A stretch of DNA of 64,000 bases, taken from Streptomyces griseochromogenes. GTDB taxonomy: Bacteria; Actinomycetota; Actinomycetes; Streptomycetales; Streptomycetaceae. Below the pieces are notes generated by a model. The model did no database searches. It was not told the origin of the DNA and saw only the letters and a program-made list of their open reading frames with translations. Location of the stretch: NCBI RefSeq assembly GCF_001542625.1, contig NZ_CP016279.1:2604001-2668000 (forward strand), written 5' to 3'. Position 1 is the stretch's first letter, and the number at the start of each line of letters is the position of its first letter. Shown piece by piece: positions 54,278 through 61,542 of the stretch. The position numbers and the translations under genes were made by a program.

Positions 54278-55254
54278 ACGCCCGCCTCCGAGGCGAGGAC
54301 CTCGACGGGCAGGCCCATGTACGCCATGCGGACCTCGGCCATCTCGTCGGTCCACCGCTCGGCCATGTCGTAGCGTTGCTCGGCGGTGGTGTCGAGCAGC
54401 CGCACGCCGGGCCAGATCTCGTAGTCGCCGATCAGATCGGCGTGCTGGAACATGCCCTCCTGGAAGAGCTCCTCGCGGTGGATGACGAACTCCCGGTCCG
54501 GGATCTCGTCCCACAGCTTCACGCCCGAGCGCAGGATCTCCAGCAGCCGCGGCTTGTACTCCGGGTGCTCGATCACGTGGTCGCGCAGGATGGTGCTGGC
54601 CACGGTGAGGTGACGGATCTCGTCGATCGCGGTGCCGCGCGAGATCTCGCCGGTCGCGGGGGAGAGCGGGGTCCACTTGCGCTCGCTCAGCTCGGCCGCC
54701 GGGGCGAGCACGCCCTCGATGATGATGGCGAACACGGCGACCCCGCCGGCGAAGTCGGCCTGGTCCCGGACGATGTCCAGGGTGAAGTCCACCACCGGGT
54801 CCAGGACCCGCCTGCGGTAGTCCCTGGCCATCTCCTCGATGTCCTTCAGCAGCGTGTTCTCGGGCACGCCCAGCTCCACCAGGTGCCGGCGGAAGACCCG
54901 GGCGTGCCGGGCCTCGTCGATCAGCTGGGTGGCGTAGAACTCCATCTGCGGGATGCCGGGCGCGATGGACACGTAGTGGCCGAGCAGCCGGGTGGCCAGC
55001 TCTTCCGCCAGGGCCCGGAAGCCGAACTCCAGCACCAGTGCCCGGCGCAGCGGGCCGGGCGCCTTCAGGAAGCCGGGCGTGCGGGCGTTCTCGTGGTGGC
55101 CGGTCACCCCGCGGTCGCGCAGCGTGCCCTGGGCCACCGAGGTGATCCAGTAGGCGAGGTCGCACTCTTCGGGGCCGAGGGTGAGTTCCTTCGCGCCGTC
55201 CAGCAGACCGGGCGCCTTGTCCCAGTCCGCTTCGGGTGCCACAGGTGCGGTCAT
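54274..55254 (-). CDS. Non-heme diiron oxygenase, VlmB-like (azoxy formation)
   Basis: 326 aa, all-helical. Two ExxH motifs supply diiron ligands: E114/H117 in LIDEARHARV and E212/H215 in IDEIRHLTV; E180 (AIIIEGVLAP) and a Glu at 84-85 complete a ferritin-like six-ligand set. In valanimycin synthesis the diiron protein VlmB oxidises a hydrazine to an azoxy group. Its neighbours here (small membrane protein, flavin reductase, N-hydroxylase, SerRS, transferase) repeat that setting. It overlaps both adjacent genes by four bases. An alternative AurF-type amine N-oxygenase role cannot be excluded. Confidence 0.85.
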   Translation of the reverse strand: MTAPVAPEADWDKAPGLLDGAKELTLGPEECDLAYWITSVAQGTLRDRGVTGHHENARTPGFLKAPGPLRRALVLEFGFRALAEELATRLLGHYVSIAPGIPQMEFYATQLIDEARHARVFRRHLVELGVPENTLLKDIEEMARDYRRRVLDPVVDFTLDIVRDQADFAGGVAVFAIIIEGVLAPAAELSERKWTPLSPATGEISRGTAIDEIRHLTVASTILRDHVIEHPEYKPRLLEILRSGVKLWDEIPDREFVIHREELFQEGMFQHADLIGDYEIWPGVRLLDTTAEQRYDMAERWTDEMAEVRMAYMGLPVEVLASEAGV

Positions 55255-55793
55255 GATGCGGCGGCCTCCTTCGCCGGGCGCAGGGAGCCGGCGAACAGCC
55301 CGCCGGCGTAACTGAACAGGGGGAGCCCGTCGTCGGCCGTGGCGCGCACGACGTGGCCGAGCAGCAGCTCGCTGTCGCCCGCCGCGTGCGCGGAGTGGAA
55401 CCGGCAGACGTAGTGGGCGAGCGCGCCCGCGATCAGCGGGGCGTGCGCGTACCGGTCCGTCGTCCAGGCCAGGCCCGCGAAGGCCGCGTCGCCGTCGGGA
55501 CGGGAACTGTCCGCGAACCGCCGGGCCACGTCGGCCTGGTCGCCGCCGAGCACATTGATCGCGAACCGTCCCTCGGCGGCGGCCAGCCGGGCGAAGGACG
55601 AGCCCGCCCGCAGCACCACACCGACCAGCAGGGGCGCGCGCGAGACCAGGGTGACCGTGCTCGCGGTCGTGCCGTGCATCCGCTCCTCGGGGCCGGTGGT
55701 CAGCACCGACACCGGGGAGGCGAGGTGGTACAGAGCCCGGCGGCGCTCGGCCGGGTCCTGCCGGACCACCCGGACGTCGGTCGCGGTGGTCAT
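55251..55793 (-). CDS. Flavin reductase (VlmR role)
   Basis: 180 aa from the ATG at 55793; a longer frame to 56045 lies inside the upstream gene. Flavin-reductase-like split-barrel motifs: HLASPVSVLTTGPEERMHGTTASTVTLVSRAPLLVGVVLRAGSSF, then RFAINVLGGDQADVARRFA and HYVCRFHSAHAAGDSELLLGHV. It uses NAD(P)H to supply free reduced flavin to a two-component oxygenase. The obvious partner is the acyl-CoA-dehydrogenase-fold protein at 58265, as VlmR serves VlmH. ATGA overlaps on both sides. Confidence 0.93.
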   Translation of the reverse strand: MTTATDVRVVRQDPAERRRALYHLASPVSVLTTGPEERMHGTTASTVTLVSRAPLLVGVVLRAGSSFARLAAAEGRFAINVLGGDQADVARRFADSSRPDGDAAFAGLAWTTDRYAHAPLIAGALAHYVCRFHSAHAAGDSELLLGHVVRATADDGLPLFSYAGGLFAGSLRPAKEAAAS

Positions 55794-56323
55794 CGCACGG
55801 CCTCCGTCTCCCGTACCACCGGCCGCGCCGGAACGTGCCCGACGGGCACCGGGTCCATCGCGTGACCCACGGGCCCCGGGTGGGGCAGGCCCAGGTCGTC
55901 GAGGAGGCGCAGATAGCCCTCCTGGCGCACCGGCTCGAAGGGCAGCGCGAAGGACTTCATGAAGTTGCCGAACAGGCCGCGGTCGCCGAACAGATGGAAC
56001 GGCAGCACCAGCAGCGCCCACTCGGGCTTGACCAGCCAGCACCACAGCGCGGCCACCGCGCCCTGCGTGATGAGACTGTGCATGACGTTGTAGAGGACGT
56101 AGTACGCCTTGGGGATCGGCCGGCCGCCGCTCCTGCGGAACGCGATCGCGCCCGGGATGTAGCCGATCAGGTCGATGTACAGGAACAGCCCGAGCGCCGG
56201 CAGCCAGCGGATGTCGCCGAAGTGGTAGACGATCAGGCCGGTGGTGACGGCGAGGCCCACCAGGTACTCGGCACGGTGCAGCGAGTAGGTGCGCGGTGTC
56301 TCGAACGGGTTCGCCTGGTCCAT
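55790..56323 (-). CDS. Small membrane protein, candidate N-N bond-forming VlmO counterpart
   Basis: 177 aa, four to five predicted membrane helices: residues about 18-36, 41-62, 72-97 and 103-120. Conserved-looking polar positions inside the membrane (YHFGD, YIDLIGYIPG, NVMHSL, PFHLFGDRG) include several His and Asp that could bind metal. In valanimycin synthesis the membrane protein VlmO was reported to convert O-seryl-hydroxylamine to the hydrazine. I assign this protein by size, membrane nature and position between VlmB- and VlmR-like genes, not by aligned homology. Cytochrome or transporter features are absent. Confidence 0.65.
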   Translation of the reverse strand: MDQANPFETPRTYSLHRAEYLVGLAVTTGLIVYHFGDIRWLPALGLFLYIDLIGYIPGAIAFRRSGGRPIPKAYYVLYNVMHSLITQGAVAALWCWLVKPEWALLVLPFHLFGDRGLFGNFMKSFALPFEPVRQEGYLRLLDDLGLPHPGPVGHAMDPVPVGHVPARPVVRETEAVR

Positions 56324-56344
56324 GGTCAGCTCCTCGGCGGATTC

Positions 56345-56827
56345 CTAGGCGCCGACCGCGGCGGGCTCGGTGAGTTCGATGCCGCCCCGGATGCGCACGG
56401 CCGGATACAGCCCGGTCAGCGCCCAGGCGACGGTCTCCTTGATGACCCGCTCGGCGATCGGGTCGAGGATGCCCTCCAGGCTCGGGATGCCGAAGTCGAA
56501 GTCGGCGTCGAAGCGGACGGCGACGTCGGCGCCGTCCTGCTGGACCGACCAGGTCCCGGAGAAGGAGTCGAAGTCGCCGTCGGACTGCTCGAAGCGGATC
56601 TCGCCGCTGTCCGGCAGCACCACGTCGTCCTCGGTCCAGCGCAGCAGGCCGCTGCGGAAGTGCAGCTCCCAGCTGGAGGAGGCCTTCGGGTCGGGGTAGG
56701 AGGCGTGCACGGTGGTCGCGTTGACGTGGGGCGCCAGGTCCGGGTACTTCTCCCAGCGCCGTACGGCGTGCAGGACCGTTTCGGCCTGCTCCGCGGGTAT
56801 CAGGGCATCGAGTTCGACGTGCCGCAC
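56345..56827 (-). CDS. SRPBCC (polyketide cyclase/START-like) protein
   Basis: 160 aa helix-grip fold: MRHVELDALIPAEQAETVLHAVRRWEKYPDLAPHVNATTV, then SSWELHFRSGLLRWTEDD, FSGTWSVQQDGADVAVRFDADFDFGIPSLEGILDPIAERVIKETV. Many such proteins bind lipids or act as cyclases/aromatases in type II polyketide pathways. There is no aromatic polyketide here, so carrying or modifying the fatty amine or azoxy lipid is more likely. It is 3 bases from the aminotransferase stop side and in the same operon. Confidence 0.85.
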   Translation of the reverse strand: MRHVELDALIPAEQAETVLHAVRRWEKYPDLAPHVNATTVHASYPDPKASSSWELHFRSGLLRWTEDDVVLPDSGEIRFEQSDGDFDSFSGTWSVQQDGADVAVRFDADFDFGIPSLEGILDPIAERVIKETVAWALTGLYPAVRIRGGIELTEPAAVGA

Positions 56828-56829
56828 GA

Positions 56830-58125
56830 TCAGTTACCGCCTTCCGGCATCTTGGCCGCGCCCTTGATCAGGTCGCGGGTGGCCAGGTCGAAGGAGTCGA
56901 CGAGGAAGTCCACGTCGGTGTCGTCCAGCACGGCGGGCGGGGTGAACCGCACCACCGAGCTGCCGTTCATGGAGTGGTTGGCGACCACGCCGTGGTTGAA
57001 CAGCTCGATCAGCAGCTCGCCGGCCAGACCGGCCTCCACGAGCTCCACGCCGATGAGCAGGCCCCGGCCGCGCACGTCCACCACCAGCTCGGGGATGTTG
57101 CGGTGGGCCACCTCCGCGATCCGCGGGAGCAGCCGGGAGCCGAGGTCCATGGCCCGGGTGACCAGGCGCTCCTCCTTGACGGCCCGGATCGCGCCCTGCA
57201 CCGCGGCCATCAGCACCGGCTGCCCGGAGAAGGTGGCGGTGTGGACGTAGGGGTCCTTGTCGAAGGGGCGGAACGCCTTGCGGGTGGCGACGGCCGCCGA
57301 CACCGGCATCACCCCGCCGCCGAGCGCCTTGCCGGTGAGCAGCACGTCCGGGACGACGCCCTCGATGTCGGCGCCCCACCACTCGCCGAGCCGGCCGAAG
57401 CCGGACTGCACCTCGTCGAGGATCAGGAAGCCGTCGTACTCGCGGACCATCTCCTCGACCCGCTTGAGGTAGCCCTTGGGCGGGACGATCACGCCGCCCT
57501 CGCCCTGGACCGGCTCCAGGATCACGCACACCTCGCCCGGGTGCGCCCTCAGCTCGGCCTCCAGGGCGTCGGCGTCGCCGTACGGCAGATGCTGGAAGTC
57601 GGGGACGAGCGGGCGGAACGGCGCCTGGTAGACGTCCTTCGCGGTCGCCGACAGGGCGCCCAGCGTCTTGCCGTGGTAGCCGCCCCGCATCGAGATCGTC
57701 CGCTTGTAGCCGCCCGCACGGGCCAGCTTCAGACCCGTCTCCACCGCCTCCGCGCCGGACAGCGCGAAGTGCACGCGGTCGAGACCGGCCGGCAGCACCG
57801 ACACCAGTGCCTCGGCGGCGCGGGCCACCGTCGGCTCCAGCAGGATGCGGGTCGCGGTGGGGTGGGTGCGCAGCTGGCGCTCCACCTCCTCCATCACGAT
57901 CGGGTGCCGGGCGCCCATGATGAACACGCCGTAGCCGCCGGCGTTCAGGAAGCGCTCACCGTCGCTGGTGGTGAGCCAGGCGCCCTCGGACGCCACCTCC
58001 ATATGGCTGCCGAACAACTCGGCCAGCGTGGCCCGGCCCTTGCTGAGGTGGGCCCGGTACAGATGGAGAATCTCCGCCTCGTCGACGACGGCCGATGTCG
58101 CCGGAGACTCTTGAATGACGGTCAC
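56830..58125 (-). CDS. Class III (PLP) aminotransferase
   Basis: 431 aa. PLP lysine K266 in LTGKALGGGVMP, cofactor Asp237 in LILDEVQSGFGRLG, and the GAEAVETGLKLAR and GGYHGKTLGALSAT blocks are conserved. The family converts aldehydes to terminal amines. Following an ALDH-family gene and preceding the N-hydroxylase candidate, it is the natural enzyme for making a fatty primary amine. Start ATG 58125 (MTVIQESPAT). Confidence 0.93.
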   Translation of the reverse strand: MTVIQESPATSAVVDEAEILHLYRAHLSKGRATLAELFGSHMEVASEGAWLTTSDGERFLNAGGYGVFIMGARHPIVMEEVERQLRTHPTATRILLEPTVARAAEALVSVLPAGLDRVHFALSGAEAVETGLKLARAGGYKRTISMRGGYHGKTLGALSATAKDVYQAPFRPLVPDFQHLPYGDADALEAELRAHPGEVCVILEPVQGEGGVIVPPKGYLKRVEEMVREYDGFLILDEVQSGFGRLGEWWGADIEGVVPDVLLTGKALGGGVMPVSAAVATRKAFRPFDKDPYVHTATFSGQPVLMAAVQGAIRAVKEERLVTRAMDLGSRLLPRIAEVAHRNIPELVVDVRGRGLLIGVELVEAGLAGELLIELFNHGVVANHSMNGSSVVRFTPPAVLDDTDVDFLVDSFDLATRDLIKGAAKMPEGGN

Positions 58126-58159
58126 GTGTCGCTCACTCCAAAGGGGTTGGGTGGGGGAA

Positions 58160-58250
58160 GCGCCCCGAAGGGGCGCGGGGCTCTGCCGTTACGCGGCTCC
58201 GCCGCGCGGCCGCGACCGGCCGCGTTCGGCCCGCAGCCGCCCGCTCGGCT
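58160..58250 (+). repeat. Streptomyces dispersed repeat, copy 4
   Basis: GCGCCCCGAAGGGGCGCGGGG, then ACGCGGCTCCGCCGCGCGGC and CGCGACCGGCCGCG in the gap between the aminotransferase and N-hydroxylase genes. The first part is self-complementary and can fold as a hairpin within the operon transcript. Confidence 0.85.
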
Positions 58251-58264
58251 CTTCCGGCCGGGCT

Positions 58265-59407
58265 CTACGCCAGAACCAGCGGCCCCCCGCCGAAGTACGC
58301 GAGAAGCGGCTCCGAGGCGGCGATACGGGACGGCGGATGGAATGCCAGCGCACGCGTAGCGGCGGCGGCTTGCGCACTCGCCGAGTTGCTGATGAACTCC
58401 AGCCCGCCGAGCAGCTCCAACGCCCGCCCGACGATGTCCGGCAGCGCGTTCTGCACCGCGTACCGGGCCACCAGCACCCGGGCCACCGACTCCTCGTCGC
58501 CGGGCTCCGCGCCGGTGCCGCGGGCCACGCCCTCCAGCAGGGCGAGGGCGGCCTCCATGTCGACGGCGAGCGCGGCCCGCTCCTCGGCCCCGCCGCGCTT
58601 GCGCTCCAGCACCTGCTCCACCAGCGCGGCGGCGGCGCCCGCGTACCCGGCGGAGATCAGCATCTCGAACCACACGAACCCGGCCGACTGCAGGTCGTCC
58701 AGGCGCGTCGGATCGTCGGCGCCGGCCCGTACGACCATCTCCGCCGGGACGAACACGTCCTCCAGACGCACCTCGTCGCTCTCCGCGCCGGCCAGCAGGT
58801 CGTTGCCCCAGAAGTCGTGCACGGACATGCCGGGCGCGTCGGCGGGCACCAGCGCGAGCGCCAGCTCAGGCTCGCCGCCCTCCTCGCCGTGGATGGCGAT
58901 CGACGCGGTGAGCAGGCTCATCGAACGGGACAGGCTGCACGGCTTCTTCGAGCCGGACAGCAGGAACCCGCCCTCCACCGGGCGCGCGGTCACGGCCGGC
59001 TTCAGGATGTTCTGGGCGGTACGGCCCTCGGCCCAGCCGGAGGCCATCACCTGCTGCTCGGGCACGATCCGGTGCAGCAGATCGGTCTGCGCGTCACTGA
59101 GCCGGCCCGACTTGACCGCCAGCGAGTACAGCATCGCGGCGGTGAAGTGGTGCATGGACACGGCCGCGACCAGCGACGGCGAGAGCGCGCCGAGAGCCAG
59201 CTGGACCCGCAGCGCCTCGAGCGGGGCGGCGCCGTGACCACCGTAGGTCTCGGGTATGAGCAGGCCGACCCCGCCGTGGATGCGGAAGAGGTCGATCACG
59301 GGGCTGCCGGGCCGCTCCCGCTCGGCGTACGGAATCTGGTCCAGCTCCTTGAGCAGTCCGGGGTGGAACCGCTCGCAGACGGTCCGGGCAGCATCGAGGG
59401 AACGCAC
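58265..59407 (-). CDS. Acyl-CoA dehydrogenase-fold flavoprotein, candidate alkylamine N-hydroxylase (VlmH role)
   Basis: 380 aa. The ACAD layout is visible: IHGGVGLLIPETYGGHGAAPLEALRVQLALG, SMHHFTAAMLYSLAV, ASGWAEGRTAQNILKPAV, SGSKKPCSLSRSMSLLTAS, and the C-terminal RALELLGGLEFISNSASAQAAAAT. It lacks an obvious catalytic base Glu in the usual place, as expected for the oxygenase branch of the family (VlmH, isobutylamine N-hydroxylase). It would use reduced flavin from the reductase at 55251 to turn the fatty amine into a hydroxylamine. A plain dehydrogenase role remains possible. Confidence 0.8.
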   Translation of the reverse strand: MRSLDAARTVCERFHPGLLKELDQIPYAERERPGSPVIDLFRIHGGVGLLIPETYGGHGAAPLEALRVQLALGALSPSLVAAVSMHHFTAAMLYSLAVKSGRLSDAQTDLLHRIVPEQQVMASGWAEGRTAQNILKPAVTARPVEGGFLLSGSKKPCSLSRSMSLLTASIAIHGEEGGEPELALALVPADAPGMSVHDFWGNDLLAGAESDEVRLEDVFVPAEMVVRAGADDPTRLDDLQSAGFVWFEMLISAGYAGAAAALVEQVLERKRGGAEERAALAVDMEAALALLEGVARGTGAEPGDEESVARVLVARYAVQNALPDIVGRALELLGGLEFISNSASAQAAAATRALAFHPPSRIAASEPLLAYFGGGPLVLA

Positions 59408-59439
59408 GGGAAACCTCCGGAAGACGTCGAAACGGGCTG

Positions 59440-61071
59440 TCAGGCGCCGAAGACCGCGTCGTACGGGCTCACGTCGCGGGCGATGCTGACTCCCTGCACG
59501 TGGGAGGTCTTGAGCATCGGGTAGTTGGCCTCACCGAACGCGCCGCCGGTGCGGCCGGTGCCGCCGTGGCTCGGCAGGTAGGGCAGGAAGCCGATGTGGG
59601 AGTCGTTGACCTTCAGCAGACCGCCGTTGACGGTGCGGCGCACGAACGTCTCGATGACATGGTCCGAGCGCGACCACAGGGAGTTGCGCAGCCCGTAGTC
59701 GTTGCTGTTGACGAACTGCAGGAAGGCCTCGAGCAGGGCGTCGTCGTTGTCGCGTTCGGCGACCACGATCGGGACCAGCGGGAAGAACGTCTCCTCCCGG
59801 ACCACGTCGTAGGTCCGAGCCCGGTCCAGGCCGTCCACTCGCACCACCGTCGGCTGCAGGAAGACACCCGTCTCGGAGACGGTGCCGTCGACCTCGGTGC
59901 GGTTGCCGCCGGTGACCAGCTCGGCGCCGTTGTCCAGCGCCTGGCGCAGCAGCCGGAAGAACCGCTCGCTGCGCCTGACCGGCGACAGCAGCACGTCCTC
60001 CTCCTCGGGCAGACCCGGCTTGATGCCCTTGACCTGCTCCTTCACCTCGGCGATCAGCGCCTCGGCGATCTCCGGGTGCACCAGGACGTAGTTGGGCACC
60101 ATGCAGATCTGCCCGGAGCCGTAGAAGGCCTCCGTGATGGCCTCGGCCGCCCACTTCACGTCGGCGTCCTTCCACACCACGATGCCGTCGTTGCCGGCGA
60201 GTTCGAGGATCGGCTTCTTGCCGTGCGCCACGCAGCTCTGCTCGAAGCGCAGGCCCTCCTGGCTGCCGCCGATGTAGAAGATGTCGTTGATCAGCGGGTC
60301 GGCGATCCAGCGGTCCATGGTCTGCTTCGGGTTGGAGCACACCGCGTTGAGCACCCCGGCCGGCGCGTCGGCCTCCTCCAGCAGCGGGGCGACGATGTCG
60401 CGCAGCAGCCACATGGTGGACAACGCGATGCTGCGCGGCGCCCGCACCACCACGGCGTTGCCCGCCATGAGGGCCAGCACGCACAGAGCGGCACTGGGCA
60501 GCGGGGCGTTCTGCGGCGGGTTGAAGGCGACCACACCGTCCGGCTGGCGGTGCAGGATCAGCTTGCGGCCGTTGTACTCCTTCTCGACCCGCATCTGCTT
60601 CAGGTACCAGCGCAAAGAGCCGGGTGCGTAGATCTGCAGCAGGCAGCTCAGCTCCCAGCGGGCCAGCTTCACCGGGTGGGACTCGGCGACCAGCATCCGC
60701 AGGAACTCGTCCTGGTGCTTGATGAGTTCCTCACGGAAGCGGGTGCCCAGCTGCATCCGCCGCTCCAGCGGTACGGCCGCCCAGTCGGGGGCGGCCGCGG
60801 CGGCCGCCTGGGTGGCCAGGTCGATGGCGGAGTCGTCCGCGATCGCGCAGCGCCCGACGACGTAGGGGTGCTTGGCCGCCTCGGACTCGGGGTCCTGTTC
60901 GAGGGAGCGCTTCAGGCTCACGCTGGTGAACACGTCTTCCAGCAGGGATCGCCCACTGACGGTGTAGACCCACCCGTCCCCGGCGACGTCCTTGCCCGCG
61001 ATGTAGAGGTCGTAACTCTTCAATCCGGAAGGTGCCTCAGCACTCTCCTCCTGCGCGGCTTCGCGAAGCAT
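59440..61071 (-). CDS. Aldehyde dehydrogenase-superfamily protein (possible acyl reductase)
   Basis: 543 aa from the ATG at 61071; the frame continues to 61176, but that part covers the promoter heptads. ALDH elements: FNPPQNAPLPSAALCVLALMAGNAVVVRAP, ELAGNDGIVVWKDAD with Glu290, and GSGQICMVPNYVLVHPE with nucleophile Cys323. Rossmann motif GGSQEGLRFE is present. In the direction of synthesis it could reduce an acyl thioester to an aldehyde for the aminotransferase, or oxidise an aldehyde. It is first gene of the long minus-strand operon, which runs through serS. Confidence 0.85.
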   Translation of the reverse strand: MLREAAQEESAEAPSGLKSYDLYIAGKDVAGDGWVYTVSGRSLLEDVFTSVSLKRSLEQDPESEAAKHPYVVGRCAIADDSAIDLATQAAAAAAPDWAAVPLERRMQLGTRFREELIKHQDEFLRMLVAESHPVKLARWELSCLLQIYAPGSLRWYLKQMRVEKEYNGRKLILHRQPDGVVAFNPPQNAPLPSAALCVLALMAGNAVVVRAPRSIALSTMWLLRDIVAPLLEEADAPAGVLNAVCSNPKQTMDRWIADPLINDIFYIGGSQEGLRFEQSCVAHGKKPILELAGNDGIVVWKDADVKWAAEAITEAFYGSGQICMVPNYVLVHPEIAEALIAEVKEQVKGIKPGLPEEEDVLLSPVRRSERFFRLLRQALDNGAELVTGGNRTEVDGTVSETGVFLQPTVVRVDGLDRARTYDVVREETFFPLVPIVVAERDNDDALLEAFLQFVNSNDYGLRNSLWSRSDHVIETFVRRTVNGGLLKVNDSHIGFLPYLPSHGGTGRTGGAFGEANYPMLKTSHVQGVSIARDVSPYDAVFGA

Positions 61072-61131
61072 CTTCAGCCTTTCGGATATGGCGTGTGGAT
61101 TTCTTGAAGCAATGCGAGCCTGGCAGCGGAA

Positions 61132-61210
61132 TCTGACCCCGCGCTGACGCCTGACTGACCGGCCTGATCCGGCCAACCCGGCGGCCTTCGGCCGTCAGCG
61201 GTGCGTCAGC
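61132..61210. promoter_or_regulatory. Divergent SARP operator array
   Basis: On the plus strand TCTGACC (61132), GCTGACG (61143) and ACTGACC (61154) are 11 bp apart and point to the ACP/PKS genes. On the minus strand GCTGACG occurs at 61204-61210 and 61193-61199, also 11 bp apart, and points to the ALDH operon. The region lies between start codons 61071 and 61232, so one activator can switch on both. Confidence 0.85.
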
Positions 61211-61231
61211 CGGCGCTGCTTGCATGACCAC

Positions 61232-61531
61232 ATGCCACCTGTCGACAGCACGATCGAGCGACTGCGCGACCTGCCGCGCAGCGAACTCGCGGAGGAAATC
61301 GAGACAATCGTCCTGGAGAAATTCAAGGTCGTTCTCCTCATGGACGATTCCGAGGATCTTCCGCTCGACGTCAGCTATTTCGATCTCGGCCTCACCTCGC
61401 TGCGGCTGACCGAGATACGGCAGAGCCTGGAACAGCTCCTGGACCTGTCGATCAACGTCAACGTGCTCTTCAACGAGCCGACGATCACCCACCTCGTGGA
61501 CCACCTGACCCAGGCCATCCAGGAAAGCTGA
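61232..61531 (+). CDS. Acyl carrier protein 2
   Basis: 99 aa from the ATG at 61232 (a TTG at 61220 is in frame). The phosphopantetheine site is LGLTSLRLTEI with Ser near residue 61; the N-terminus MPPVDSTIERLRDLPRSEL is longer than in fatty-acid ACPs and resembles stand-alone PKS/NRPS carriers. It lies 11 bases before the PKS gene. It may carry the serine-derived or starter unit for the PKS. No clear ribosome site is visible, which is odd. Confidence 0.88.
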   Translation: MPPVDSTIERLRDLPRSELAEEIETIVLEKFKVVLLMDDSEDLPLDVSYFDLGLTSLRLTEIRQSLEQLLDLSINVNVLFNEPTITHLVDHLTQAIQES

Positions 61532-61542
61532 GGAGTCGCTCC

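Noticed and set aside
58265..59407. Ordinary fatty acid beta-oxidation enzyme
   Set aside because: Possible by fold, but operon partners (flavin reductase, aminotransferase, diiron protein) make a flavin-dependent N-hydroxylase a better explanation; kept as an alternative in the entry.
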